Notes under the pieces: generated by a model
Told to the model about the DNA's origin: nothing
Databases searched by the model: none
Seen by the model: the letters and a program-made list of their open reading frames with translations, nothing else
In this document: positions 1 through 8,579 of the stretch, in pieces
Position numbering within the stretch: position 1 is the stretch's first letter
How the letters are laid out: each line of letters begins with the position of its first letter
Translations under genes and position numbers: made by a program
Assembly (NCBI RefSeq): GCF_018406645.1
Contig: NZ_AP024546.1
Coordinates: 1,612,001-1,676,000, forward strand
Direction: 5' to 3'
DNA length: 64,000 nucleotides
From: Lysobacter helvus
GTDB lineage: Bacteria > Pseudomonadota > Gammaproteobacteria > Xanthomonadales > Xanthomonadaceae

Positions 1-30
1 GACCCGCAGCCGCCCGCCCCTGTCGGCTGA

Positions 31-1284
31 TCAGCCCGCCGCGGCCTGCTTGGCCGCCATCAGGCGCTGCAGTTCGATCTCGTCGCGCTTGAACTGCTGC
101 TTGCGCAGTTCTTCCTGGCGCATCGCTTCCAGTTCCGCCGGCGTGGGCTGGTGGTGGAGCTCCAGCGACGTCCCGGCGGCGTTCGACGGCTCGCCGCGCT
201 TGCTCTTCAACTTGATGTTCAGGCGCAGCTCGTTCGCCGAGTCCGCGTTGCGGATGGCTTCTTCGTACGAGATCAGCCCGTCGTTGTAGAGCTCGAACAA
301 CGCCCAGTCGAACGTGCGCATGCCCAGTTCGCGCGACTTGGTCATCACGCCCTTGAGCTCGTTGAACTCGCCCTTGAAGATCTTCTCGGCGATGGTGGGC
401 GTGTTGAGCAGGATTTCGATCGCGGCGACGCGGCCCTTGCCGTCCTCGGTGCGCACCAGGCGCTGCGAGACGATCGCGCGCAGGTTGGCCGACAGGTCCA
501 TCAGCAGCTGCGTGCGGCGTTCTTCCGGGAAGAAGTTGATGATGCGTTCCATCGTCTGCGACGCGCTGTTGGCGTGCAGGGTGCTCAGGCACAGGTGGCC
601 GGTCTCGGCGAAGGAGATCGCGTGCTCCATCGTTTCCGCGTCGCGGATCTCGCCGACCAGGATCACGTCCGGCGCCTGGCGCAGGGTGTTCTTCAGCGCG
701 TGGTGCCACGAATGCGTGTCGACGCCGACTTCGCGGTGCGTGACCAGCGACTTCTGCGAGACGTGCGCGTATTCGACCGGATCCTCGACCGTGATGATGT
801 GGCCGGCCGAGGTGCGGTTGCGGTGGTCGATCATCGCCGCCAGCGACGTGGACTTGCCCGAGCCCGTGCCGCCGACCAGCAGCACCAGGCCGCGCTTCTC
901 CATCACGACGTCCTTCAGGACCTCGGGGAGGCGCAGCTTTTCGAAATTCGGGATTTCCGCGGCGATCGTGCGCAGCACCATGCCCACGTTGCCCTGCTGC
1001 ACGAACACGTTGACGCGGAAGCGCGACACGCCGGGCACCACGATGGCGAAGTTGCACTCCATCTGCTCGGCGAACTCGGCGCGCTGCTTCTCGTTCATCA
1101 GGCAGCGGGCGAGGGACGCGGTGACTTCGCTGGTGAGCTTCTGCTGCGTGAGCGGCGTCATCGACCCGTGCGCCTTCATGCTCGGCGGGTAGTCGTGCGC
1201 GATGAACAAGTCGGAGCCGCCGGCCTTGGCCATCGCCGCCAGCAGCTTGTGCATGTAGTCCTTGGCTTGTTCGTCGCTCAACAT
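31..1284 (-). CDS. pilU: Type IV pilus retraction ATPase PilU
   Basis: A 417-residue PilT/PilU-family ATPase that works at the cytoplasmic base of the type IV pilus and powers retraction and twitching, PilU normally assisting PilT. Seen: Walker A GGTGSGKST (about residues 138-146), Walker B VILVGEIRD (207-215) and the His box GHLCLSTLHAN (229-239). A charged C-terminal tail rich in Glu, Gln, Arg and Lys extends past the ATPase core, which favours PilU over PilT. An in-frame ATG exists 72 bases upstream, but the ATG at 1284 has AGGAAG just before it and matches the usual family start. The stop is 30 bases from the window edge, so a pilT partner downstream cannot be checked. Confidence 0.9.
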   Translation of the reverse strand: MLSDEQAKDYMHKLLAAMAKAGGSDLFIAHDYPPSMKAHGSMTPLTQQKLTSEVTASLARCLMNEKQRAEFAEQMECNFAIVVPGVSRFRVNVFVQQGNVGMVLRTIAAEIPNFEKLRLPEVLKDVVMEKRGLVLLVGGTGSGKSTSLAAMIDHRNRTSAGHIITVEDPVEYAHVSQKSLVTHREVGVDTHSWHHALKNTLRQAPDVILVGEIRDAETMEHAISFAETGHLCLSTLHANSASQTMERIINFFPEERRTQLLMDLSANLRAIVSQRLVRTEDGKGRVAAIEILLNTPTIAEKIFKGEFNELKGVMTKSRELGMRTFDWALFELYNDGLISYEEAIRNADSANELRLNIKLKSKRGEPSNAAGTSLELHHQPTPAELEAMRQEELRKQQFKRDEIELQRLMAAKQAAAG

Positions 1285-1392
1285 CGAAACCGCTTCCTGC
1301 ACGTGGGTGCGGCAGTCTACGGATTCGGCGCACGCTGGCGTCGCGGACGCGATCACGGTCCGCGCTCCAAGAAAAATTCTTACCCGCGCGGG

Positions 1393-1656
1393 TTAAACCT
1401 GTTCAGCGTCCGCGTCGTCGCCGCTGCGATACCAGGCTTCCACCTTGCCCTGCATCTTCATCGTCATCGGCTGGCCGCGGCGATCGAGCGACTTGCCCAC
1501 CGGCAGGCGCACCCAGCCTTCGCTGATGCAGTACTCCTCGACGTTGGTGCGTTCCACGCCGTTGAACTTGATGCCGATGCCGCGCTCGAGCGCAGCCTCG
1601 TCGTAGAACTTGCTGCGGGGATCGTTGGAGAGATGATCGGGGGGCGTGTCGGACAT
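1393..1656 (-). CDS. DUF3297 family protein
   Basis: An 87-residue cytoplasmic protein without signal peptide or membrane segment. The segments GIGIKFNGVERTNVEEYC and GWVRLPVGKSLDRRGQPMT fit the DUF3297 family as I recall it, a short conserved proteobacterial protein of unknown function. It lies upstream of pilU on the same strand with about 110 bases between, so joint transcription is possible but not shown. A small palindrome overlaps its stop codon (1382-1393) and is followed on the minus strand by a T-rich stretch, which could be a weak terminator. No function can be assigned from sequence. Confidence 0.8.
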   Translation of the reverse strand: MSDTPPDHLSNDPRSKFYDEAALERGIGIKFNGVERTNVEEYCISEGWVRLPVGKSLDRRGQPMTMKMQGKVEAWYRSGDDADAEQV

Positions 1657-1694
1657 GGTGCGTTTCGGTCGACGGGTGAAGGGTGGCGCACAGT

Positions 1695-1979
1695 CTAAGG
1701 GGCTTCGCCGCGGCCCTGTGCTTTCGCGCGTGCGATGACGCGGCGGACTAGGGCGCGGTCGGCGTGGCGCGAGATCGGTACGGCGCCCAGCGCGATGGCC
1801 CGATCACGCAGGTCCGAATCCACGTCGTAGTGGGCGCCGCTGGTCTTGTCCTGGAAAGCGCGGCGGGGCATGCCCAGCGCTGCGGCCATCGCGTGCAACT
1901 CATCCAGCGTGTCCGCCATCAGGTGCGCCCAGCGGCGGTCGCGCCACAGGGTGACGGCGTCGTCCACGTACACGGTCAT
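1695..1979 (-). CDS. DUF4031 domain protein
   Basis: A 94-residue protein beginning MTVYVDDAVTLWRDRRWAHL and containing ADTLDELHAMAAALGMPRR, the typical pattern of DUF4031, a small conserved family of unknown role. The His and Asp residues near the N-terminus are the conserved ones (YVDD, HLMADT). It is divergent from the Atm1-type exporter, whose start lies 57 bases away, so the two probably share a compact promoter region. The reading frame stays open far upstream, but that part is antisense to the exporter gene, and the ATG at 1979 gives the family-typical N-terminus. Confidence 0.82.
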   Translation of the reverse strand: MTVYVDDAVTLWRDRRWAHLMADTLDELHAMAAALGMPRRAFQDKTSGAHYDVDSDLRDRAIALGAVPISRHADRALVRRVIARAKAQGRGEAP

Positions 1980-2036
1980 TCGCGCAGGGTGGGCCCGGCG
2001 TTGCATCCTGTCCACCGCGGCACCATCTGGACCCCC

Positions 2037-3968
2037 ATGCAGACCCCCAACGACCCCGTGGCTCCCGCGAGCCCGGCCCCGCCGTCCGACGACCTCGTCG
2101 CCGCCCCGGACGCCTCCGCGGGCGCCGAACCCGTCGCGCGCGCCAGCAACACCCGCGCCGACTGGCAGGTGCTCTCGACGCTGGTCCCGTACCTGAAGCC
2201 CTTCGCCGGCCGCATCTCCCTGGCGCTGCTGCTGGTGATTCTCGGCAAGCTCGCCAACCTGGCGGTGCCGATGGTGCTCAAGCGGCTGGTCGACGGGCTC
2301 AACGTCGCCCCGTCGCTGATCGTGCTGCCGGTGGGCTTGCTGCTGGCCTACGGTGCGTCGCGCGTGGCGGTCACGATGTTCACCGAACTGCGGCAGGTCG
2401 TGTTCGCGCGCGTGATGGCGCGGGTGTCGCGCCGCGTGACGTTGCAGGTCTTCCGGCATCTCCACGCGTTGTCGCTGCGCTTCCACCTGGCGCGGCGCAC
2501 GGGCGGCGTGGCGCGCGACGTCGAGCGCGGCGGCACCGCGATCTCCGACCTGCTGGACTGGACGCTCTACACGATCGTCCCCACCGCGTTCGAAATCCTG
2601 CTCGTCACCGGCGTGCTCGCGTACTACTACGACTGGGGCTTCGTCGGGATCACCTTCGCCACGCTGGTGGCGTACGTCGCCTTCACCGTGTCGATCACCG
2701 AGTGGCGCACGCGCTACTACCGCGCCGCGGTGGAGGCCGACACCAAGGCCAACGAGCGCGCGGTGGATTCGTTGCTCAACTACGAGACCGTCAAGTACTT
2801 CGGCAACGAAGAGCACGAAGCGCGCCGCTACGACGAAAACCTGCAGCGCCTCGAGAACGCGCAGGTGATGAGCCGCAAGACCCTGGCGGTGCTCAACCTC
2901 GGGCAGACCGCGATCGTGGCGCTGGGCGTGTCCGCGATGATGTGGCGCGCGGCGGCGGGCGTGGTGTCGGGCGAGATGACGGTCGGCGACCTGGTGCTGG
3001 TCAACGCCTACCTGCTGCAGCTGTCCGCGCCGCTGAACATGCTCGGCATGATGTATCGCGAGGTGAAGCAGGCGATGACCAACCTGGAACGCCTGTTCGG
3101 CCTGCTGGACGAGCGCCAGGACGTGCAGGACCGCCCCGGCGCGGTGCCGCTGCATGCCACGCAGCCGCAGGTGCGCTTCGAAGCCGTGCGGTTCGCCTAC
3201 GACCCGCGCCGGCAGATCCTGCGCGATGTCGACTTCACGATCGCGCCGGGCGCCACCGTGGCGGTGGTCGGGCATTCGGGGTCGGGCAAGTCCACGCTGG
3301 CGCGCTTGCTGTACCGCTTCTACGACATCGACGGCGGCCGCATCACGATCACCGACGCCAGCGGCACCGAGCACGACATCCGCGACTACACGCAGCACTC
3401 GGTGCGCGCCACGATCGCGATCGTCCCGCAGGACACGGTGCTGTTCAACGACACCATCTACTACAACATCGAGTACGGCCGCCCCGGCGCCACGCGCGAA
3501 GAAGTCGAGCACGCCGCGCGCGCCGCGCACATCCACGAACAGATCGCGGCCCTGCCGGATGGTTACGACACGGAAGTGGGCGAGCGCGGGCTGAAGCTTT
3601 CCGGCGGCGAGAAGCAACGCGTCGCCATCGCGCGCGCGCTGCTCAAGAACCCGGCGATCCTGATCTTCGACGAGGCGACGTCGGCGCTGGATACGCGCTC
3701 GGAGCAGGCGATCCAGGGCGAACTGGACCGCATCGCATTGGGCCGCACCACGCTGACCATCGCGCATCGCCTGTCCACCGTGATGGGCGCGGACGAAATC
3801 CTGGTGATGGATGCCGGGCGCATCGTCGAGCGCGGCACGCACCTGGACCTCATCGCGCGGCAGGGCGTGTACGCGGCGATGTGGAAGCTGCAGCAGCAGG
3901 AGCGCATGGAAGAACTGCGCGAAGCCGCGCAGGTACCGCAACCCGCGCCGCAGGAAGCGGGCGCCTGA
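2037..3968 (+). CDS. Atm1-type ABC exporter (fused membrane and ATPase domains)
   Basis: A 643-residue half-transporter with a six-helix exporter domain (about residues 55-350) followed by an ATPase domain. Seen: Walker A GHSGSGKST (412-420), signature LSGGEKQR (near 520), Walker B ILIFDEATSALD (near 541) and the switch His in IAHR (near 580). The sequence NYETVKYFGNEEHEARRYD in the membrane domain is characteristic of the Atm1/HMT1 branch, which exports glutathione-linked or Fe-S-related compounds and heavy-metal conjugates in relatives. The ATG at 2037 follows a weak ribosome site; the first 40 residues are Ala/Pro-rich and probably disordered. The next gene starts 1 base after its stop, suggesting one transcript. 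Confidence 0.85.
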   Translation: MQTPNDPVAPASPAPPSDDLVAAPDASAGAEPVARASNTRADWQVLSTLVPYLKPFAGRISLALLLVILGKLANLAVPMVLKRLVDGLNVAPSLIVLPVGLLLAYGASRVAVTMFTELRQVVFARVMARVSRRVTLQVFRHLHALSLRFHLARRTGGVARDVERGGTAISDLLDWTLYTIVPTAFEILLVTGVLAYYYDWGFVGITFATLVAYVAFTVSITEWRTRYYRAAVEADTKANERAVDSLLNYETVKYFGNEEHEARRYDENLQRLENAQVMSRKTLAVLNLGQTAIVALGVSAMMWRAAAGVVSGEMTVGDLVLVNAYLLQLSAPLNMLGMMYREVKQAMTNLERLFGLLDERQDVQDRPGAVPLHATQPQVRFEAVRFAYDPRRQILRDVDFTIAPGATVAVVGHSGSGKSTLARLLYRFYDIDGGRITITDASGTEHDIRDYTQHSVRATIAIVPQDTVLFNDTIYYNIEYGRPGATREEVEHAARAAHIHEQIAALPDGYDTEVGERGLKLSGGEKQRVAIARALLKNPAILIFDEATSALDTRSEQAIQGELDRIALGRTTLTIAHRLSTVMGADEILVMDAGRIVERGTHLDLIARQGVYAAMWKLQQQERMEELREAAQVPQPAPQEAGA

Positions 3969-3969
3969 C

Positions 3970-4776
3970 ATGTGCCTGATCGCCGTCGCCTGGCGTGCGC
4001 ATCCGCGGTATCGGCTGGCGCTCATCGCCAACCGCGACGAATTCCACGGGCGGCCCACGGCGCCGGCGGGGCCGGATCCGGAGCACGCCGACGTGTTCGG
4101 CGGACGCGATCTCGAACACGGGGGAAGCTGGTTGCTCGCGTCCACGCGCGGGCGCCTCGCCGCAGTGACCAACGTGCGCGTGGGCGGCGATCCCGAAGTG
4201 GCGCCGTTGTCGCGCGGCACGCTGGTGCGCGGATTCGCGACCGGCAACATGACCGCCGACGCATACATGGCATCGCTCGCACCGGACGCCCCGCGCTTCG
4301 GTCGCTACAACCTGTTGTGCTGGGACGGCGACGCGCTCGCGTTCGCCACCAACCATCCGGCCCACGCCAGTCACGCCGTGACCGAAGGCGTACATGCGAT
4401 GTCGAACGGCGCGTTCGATGCGCCGTGGCCGAAGAGCGGGCGCGCCACGCATGCGCTGGAACAATGGCTGGCGCAAGCCACCGATGCGCCGGTGGACGAA
4501 GCGCAGCTGGCGTCGTTGTTCGACGCGCTCGCCGACACCACGCCCGCGCCCGACGCGCGCCTGCCCGACACCGGCGTGGGCCTGGACCTCGAACGCGTGC
4601 TGTCGCCGCCCTTCGTGCGCGGCGCGCGTTACGGCACGCGGTGCAGCACGGTGGTGCTGGTGGACGAAGATGTGATCGTGTTCGCAGAACGGCGCTTCGG
4701 GCCCGACGCCCTGCCACAGGGCACCACCGTCGCGCGCCTGCCACGCGCGGGACGCAGCATCCCGAACAACACGTGA
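3970..4776 (+). CDS. NRDE family protein (TANGO2-like)
   Basis: A 268-residue protein starting MCLIAVAWRAHPRYRLALIA and carrying the family signature NRDE near residue 21. Cys2 would become N-terminal after Met removal, as in Ntn-hydrolase-like proteins. The length matches the NRDE/TANGO2 family, linked in eukaryotes to haem or lipid handling but without a settled bacterial role. Other conserved blocks are GGSWLLAS and RYGTRCSTVVLVD. It follows the Atm1-type exporter with a 1-base gap and is probably cotranslated; given the exporter's thiol/iron role, a shared metabolic context is possible but inferred. Confidence 0.85.
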   Translation: MCLIAVAWRAHPRYRLALIANRDEFHGRPTAPAGPDPEHADVFGGRDLEHGGSWLLASTRGRLAAVTNVRVGGDPEVAPLSRGTLVRGFATGNMTADAYMASLAPDAPRFGRYNLLCWDGDALAFATNHPAHASHAVTEGVHAMSNGAFDAPWPKSGRATHALEQWLAQATDAPVDEAQLASLFDALADTTPAPDARLPDTGVGLDLERVLSPPFVRGARYGTRCSTVVLVDEDVIVFAERRFGPDALPQGTTVARLPRAGRSIPNNT

Positions 4777-4870
4777 CCTGACGTTGGATCTGGTGACCTT
4801 CGGCACGGGCAGCGGCGAATACCCGCTCCTAGACTGCGCGCCGCACACACCCCACGAGACCACGCACACC

Positions 4871-5173
4871 ATGTCGAACAGCATCAAGCGCATCGCCTTC
4901 GCCTTCGCCGCCACCGCCCTGGTGGCCTTCGGCGCCAACGCGCAGCAGGCGTCGGGCAACATCGCCGGCACCGCCGTCACCGGCGACACCGTCCTGGTCA
5001 CGGGCACCGGCACCGGTTTCCACCGCGAGCTGAAGATCGAGAAGGACGGCAAGTACCAGCTGCGTTCCGTGCCGCTGGGCGAGTACGTGGTCAGCGTCAC
5101 GCACGCCGACGGCACCGCCGAGACGCCGAAGGGCGTCGCCGTGCGCGCCGGTTCGACCGCTCGCGTCAAGTAA
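4871..5173 (+). CDS. Small exported carboxypeptidase-regulatory-like protein
   Basis: A 100-residue exported protein. A Sec signal peptide (basic SIKR, hydrophobic core, AFGANA then QQ) is followed by a single beta-sandwich-like domain. The region KIEKDGKYQLRSVPLGEYVV resembles the carboxypeptidase regulatory/CnaB fold that occurs at the N-terminus of Oar-type TonB-dependent receptors. Here the domain stands alone. The ATG at 4871 is chosen because it begins the signal peptide; the longer open frame upstream has no signal. A strong terminator lies 28 bases after the stop, so this is a single-gene transcript. Confidence 0.7.
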   Translation: MSNSIKRIAFAFAATALVAFGANAQQASGNIAGTAVTGDTVLVTGTGTGFHRELKIEKDGKYQLRSVPLGEYVVSVTHADGTAETPKGVAVRAGSTARVK

Positions 5174-5200
5174 GCAACGCGCTCCAATCGTTGCACCAAG

Positions 5201-5224
5201 GGGCGGCCTCCGGGCCGCCCTTTT
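5201..5224 (+). terminator. Rho-independent terminator
   Basis: An 8-bp perfect stem (GGGCGGCC / GGCCGCCC) with a short loop followed by TTTT, located 28 bases after the stop of the small exported protein and before the EAL gene. Confidence 0.85.
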
Positions 5225-5299
5225 GCGTTGCAGCCGGCCGGTCCGCGGCGCAACCTGCGTTCCCTAGCATTCAATCCGCATGTCTTTCGGGGGGATGAC

Positions 5300-6505
5300 A
5301 TGGGCAACGTGATCCGCGAACTGTTTTCCGGCGAAGTGCTGTATCGCCAGGGCGATCCGTCCGATTGCGCGTGGCTGATCGAACGCGGCGCGGTCGAACT
5401 CCACAGCGAACAAGGCCGCCGCACGATCGTGCACGCCACGCTGGGCCCGGGCGAACTGATCGGCGAGCTCGGCATGCTCGATGGGCAGCCGCGCAGCGCC
5501 ACCGCCACCGCGCGCGGACCGACGCAATTGCTGGCGATCGACCACGACCAGTTCCTCGAACGCCTGGAAAGCGGCGATTCGATCGTCCGCACGCTCGTGC
5601 TCAGCCTGCTGCGCCGCACGCGCAGCATCCTCGCCAGCCTGCCGGCCGACCACGTGGTGCCGCCCGAAGACATGGTCAGCGAGTCGCGCGACGAGCGCGC
5701 GGGCCTGGACAAGATCCGCCTCGAAGCGCGCCTGCGCGATGCGATCGACAACCACACGCTCGACGTGCGCTACCAGCCGATCTACGACATCGCCGAAGGC
5801 CGCGTCAGCGGGTACGAGGCGCTCGTGCGCTGGCAGTTGCCGGATCGCGGCGCGGTGTCGCCGGCGGAATTCATCAAGCTCGCCGAAGAGACCTCGCTGA
5901 TCGTGCCGGTGGGCGAATACGTGCTCGATCGCGTGCTGGAAGTGCTGACGGCGCTGCGCGACGCCGGCACCACGCCGCTGCCGAGCATCGCGGTCAACCT
6001 GTCGGCGCGGCAATTGGTGGAACCGGGAATGGCGAGCCAGATCGTCGCGCGCACGCAACGCGCGCACTTGCCGCCCGGTGCGCTGAAGCTGGAGATCACC
6101 GAGAGCCGCATGCTCGACTACACGCCGGTCGCGGCCGTCATGGCGCATTGCCGCGAACACGGCATCCCGTTCGCGCTCGACGATTTCGGCACCGGCTATT
6201 CCAACCTCACGCACCTGCACAAGCTCGACTTCGAATTCATCAAGGTCGACCAGGCGTTCGCGCGCCACATGTTCGATTCACCGCGCGCGATGGCGATCGT
6301 CAACGCGATCGTCGCGATGGCGCACGGCATCGGCGCGTACGTGGTGGTGGAAGGGGTGGAGACGCACGATCAACTGCAGCGCCTGCGTGCGCTGGGCGTG
6401 CGCTATGCGCAGGGATACCTGATCGGGCAGGCGCAGCCGGCGTCGTCGGTGTTGTCGGGCGAAGCAGGGCGCGGGCTCCAGGCCCGCGCATCGGCGACCG
6501 GTTGA
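5300..6505 (+). CDS. Cyclic-nucleotide-binding and EAL domain protein
   Basis: A 401-residue cytoplasmic protein. An N-terminal cyclic-nucleotide-binding/Crp-like domain (about 5-115) has the phosphate-binding pattern GELGMLDGQPRSA (55-67). A C-terminal EAL domain (140-380) is probably a c-di-GMP phosphodiesterase. All usual metal and catalytic residues appear present: E173 (EALVRW), N233 (NLSARQ), E265 (EITES), D294/D295 (DDFGTGY), K315 (KVDQAF), E351 or E354 (VVEGVET) and Q371. The start ATG is preceded by GGGGGGAT. No GGDEF domain and no membrane segment. The layout suggests that a cyclic nucleotide, possibly cAMP or c-di-GMP itself, controls the hydrolase; which ligand is bound cannot be read from the sequence. 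Confidence 0.88.
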   Translation: MGNVIRELFSGEVLYRQGDPSDCAWLIERGAVELHSEQGRRTIVHATLGPGELIGELGMLDGQPRSATATARGPTQLLAIDHDQFLERLESGDSIVRTLVLSLLRRTRSILASLPADHVVPPEDMVSESRDERAGLDKIRLEARLRDAIDNHTLDVRYQPIYDIAEGRVSGYEALVRWQLPDRGAVSPAEFIKLAEETSLIVPVGEYVLDRVLEVLTALRDAGTTPLPSIAVNLSARQLVEPGMASQIVARTQRAHLPPGALKLEITESRMLDYTPVAAVMAHCREHGIPFALDDFGTGYSNLTHLHKLDFEFIKVDQAFARHMFDSPRAMAIVNAIVAMAHGIGAYVVVEGVETHDQLQRLRALGVRYAQGYLIGQAQPASSVLSGEAGRGLQARASATG

Positions 6506-6521
6506 GCGCCGCGAACCGCGC

Positions 6522-6662
6522 TTACGTCAGCGCGGTCCAGGCCAGCGTGGCGGCGACGATCATGACGACGGCGACGACCCACTGCGTGGCGGCTTCCTGG
6601 CGCTCTTCGCGCGTCGGGGCGACATAGGTCGTTTCGAAAGCGTCTTGCGGCATGGCGGACAT
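6522..6662 (-). CDS. 46-residue single-span membrane protein
   Basis: A very short gene with a soluble, charged N-terminal half (THREE-like segment APTREERQEAATQ) and one hydrophobic helix (about residues 26-46, WVVAVVMIVAATLAWTALT) running to the C-terminus. Codons are almost all G or C at the third position, as in neighbouring real genes. The ATG at 6662 has AGGGGATC about ten bases upstream; a second ATG lies nine bases further in. Longer upstream starts would add an unlikely Pro/Trp-rich segment. I do not recognise a family. It converges on the EAL gene with a 16-base gap. Confidence 0.6.
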   Translation of the reverse strand: MSAMPQDAFETTYVAPTREERQEAATQWVVAVVMIVAATLAWTALT

Positions 6663-6859
6663 GGCGGTGATCCCCTGGTGCCAGGCGGGCTGGTCCCGTC
6701 TGAACGGTGGCCAGTCTCTGCCCGGGCCCGGGTCTGGCAGTGCGGACGACGTCACATTTTTCGAATTCACACGCCCCGGGCCGGGGGGGCCGGCTCCATT
6801 CGCGTTGCTCTCACGGTTTCCGTTCCAGGCTCGCCCCCGACGCGGAGAGGGAGCGGGAC

Positions 6860-8185
6860 ATGCGGATGCGGTTGGCGTTTTCGGGGCTTTCGGTCGCCAT
6901 CGCGGCGCTGCTGGCCGCGGCCTGCGCGCCCAGCGCGAAGCTCACCACGGCGCAGACCAGCGGCCCGACGCCGGTGATCCCGGCCCCCGACAAGGCCCTG
7001 GTGCCCACCGTGAAGATCGCGCCCGCGACGGGCTGGCCGGCCGGGACGATGCCGACGGCCGCCCAGGGCCTGCAGGTGCAGGCCTTCGCGACGGGCCTGA
7101 CCCATCCGCGCTGGCTGTACGTGCTGCCCAACGGCGACGTGCTGGTGGCGGAAACCAATCGCCCCGCGACGGAGGATCCCTCCGGCAATCCGATCCGCGA
7201 TGCCCTGATGAACCAGGCGTTCGAAAAAGCCGGCGCCGCGGTGCCGAGCCCCGAGCGCATTTCGCTGTTGCGCGACACCGATGGCGACGGCGTGGCGGAA
7301 ACGAAGACGACGTTCCTGCAGCACCTCACCTCGCCGTTCGGCATGGCGCTCGTCGGCGGCACGTTCTATGTCGCGAACGCCGATTCGATCGTGCACGTGC
7401 CGTACAAGGCGGGCGAAACGACGATCACCGCCACGCCGGTGAAACTCGCCGACCTGCCGGGCGCGCCACGCAACCACCACTGGACCAAGAGCCTGCTCGC
7501 CAACGCGGACGGCACGAAGCTCTATGTCGGCGTGGGCTCCAACAGCAACGCCGCCGAACACGGCATGGACATCGAGTTCGAACGCGCCGCGATCCACGAG
7601 ATCGACCTTGGCACCGGCAAGGGCCGCGTGTTCGCCAGCGGGCTGCGCAATCCGGTCGGCCTGGACTGGAATCCGCAAACGAAGGCGTTGTGGGTCGTCG
7701 TCAACGAACGCGACGAACTGGGCAGCGACCTCGTACCCGATTACCTGACGTCGGTGCAGGACGGCGCGTTCTACGGCTGGCCGTGGAGTTATTACGGTGC
7801 GCACGTCGACACGCGGGTGGAACCGGCGCGTCCCGACATGGTGGCCAAAGCGATCGCACCGGATTACGCACTGGGCCCGCACGTTGCATCGCTGGGCCTG
7901 GCGTTCTACACCGGCACCGCGTTGCCTGCGCATTACCGCGACGGCGCCTTCGTCGGCTTGCACGGCTCCTGGAACCGCGATCCGCAGAGCGGCTACAAAG
8001 TGATCTTCGTGCCGTTCGCCAACGGCAAGCCCGCGGGCGCGGAGGAGGACGTGCTCACGGGCTTCCTCGATGCACAAGGCAACGCGCGCGGTCGCCCGGT
8101 GGGCGTGGTCGTGGCGAAGGATGGGGCGGTGCTGGTAGCCGACGACGTCGGCAACACGATCTGGCGGATCACGCCCGCGCATTGA
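6860..8185 (+). CDS. Sorbosone dehydrogenase / PQQ-dependent sugar dehydrogenase-like lipoprotein
   Basis: A 441-residue predicted lipoprotein: hydrophobic signal ending in LLAAAC, lipidated Cys at residue 22. The mature part is a six-bladed beta-propeller of the soluble glucose/sorbosone dehydrogenase type. Recognisable blocks are LTHPRWLYVLPNGDVLVAET, DTDGDGVAETKT, SPFGMAL, FASGLRNPVGLDW and FVGLHGSWNRDP. Family members oxidise sugars or aldehydes in the periplasm with PQQ, but the substrate is unknown here and PQQ genes are not in the window. The ATG at 6860 is preceded by GGAGAGGGAG. Probably monocistronic. Confidence 0.85.
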   Translation: MRMRLAFSGLSVAIAALLAAACAPSAKLTTAQTSGPTPVIPAPDKALVPTVKIAPATGWPAGTMPTAAQGLQVQAFATGLTHPRWLYVLPNGDVLVAETNRPATEDPSGNPIRDALMNQAFEKAGAAVPSPERISLLRDTDGDGVAETKTTFLQHLTSPFGMALVGGTFYVANADSIVHVPYKAGETTITATPVKLADLPGAPRNHHWTKSLLANADGTKLYVGVGSNSNAAEHGMDIEFERAAIHEIDLGTGKGRVFASGLRNPVGLDWNPQTKALWVVVNERDELGSDLVPDYLTSVQDGAFYGWPWSYYGAHVDTRVEPARPDMVAKAIAPDYALGPHVASLGLAFYTGTALPAHYRDGAFVGLHGSWNRDPQSGYKVIFVPFANGKPAGAEEDVLTGFLDAQGNARGRPVGVVVAKDGAVLVADDVGNTIWRITPAH

Positions 8186-8210
8186 GCGCGGGCGTTTCCG
8201 TTCCGGACAT

Positions 8211-8468
8211 TCAACGCGCGGCTTGCGGCGTCGCTTCGAACCGGCGGGCGTAGTCGCGTTCGTTCGCGACGCGTTCCACTTCCGAATCCGCCAGGTTGGG
8301 CGCGGCATAGACCGCGTAGGCAATGGACCCGTTGCGCTGGCCCACGTGGTGCAGCGTGTATCGCGGTGATCCACCGCCGGTGTTCGGAGGGTAGTGCGTG
8401 GGCGGCTGTGCGCCGTCCATGTCCAGTTCGCTGTTGTCCACCGCGCCACCGACGAAGAGGGCTCGCAT
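8211..8468 (-). CDS. Conserved hypothetical protein, 85 residues
   Basis: An 85-residue soluble protein starting MRALFVGGAVDNSELDMDG. It contains RYTLHHVGQRNGSIAYAVYA, which looks like a short beta-strand pair, then a charged helical tail. No signal peptide or membrane segment. I have a vague recollection of similar small Xanthomonadaceae proteins but cannot name a family. It is transcribed towards the dehydrogenase gene. Codon use is like the neighbours, which supports it as a real gene. Confidence 0.6.
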   Translation of the reverse strand: MRALFVGGAVDNSELDMDGAQPPTHYPPNTGGGSPRYTLHHVGQRNGSIAYAVYAAPNLADSEVERVANERDYARRFEATPQAAR

Positions 8469-8528
8469 TCGTCACTCCAGATGAGGTCAGTGACGCATCC
8501 TCTGGCAAGCGGCGTTGCGGTGGGATCA

Positions 8529-8563
8529 AACCGGCGTTAAGCGGGGTGCGCCCAACGCCGGTT
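8529..8563 (-). terminator. Possible terminator hairpin
   Basis: A perfect 10-bp inverted repeat (AACCGGCGTT / AACGCCGGTT) with a 15-base loop. Read on the minus strand it follows the stop of the 109-residue membrane protein and is followed by a short TTTGATC. The U-tract is weak. Confidence 0.5.
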
Positions 8564-8579
8564 CGGGAAGCGCGATGGA

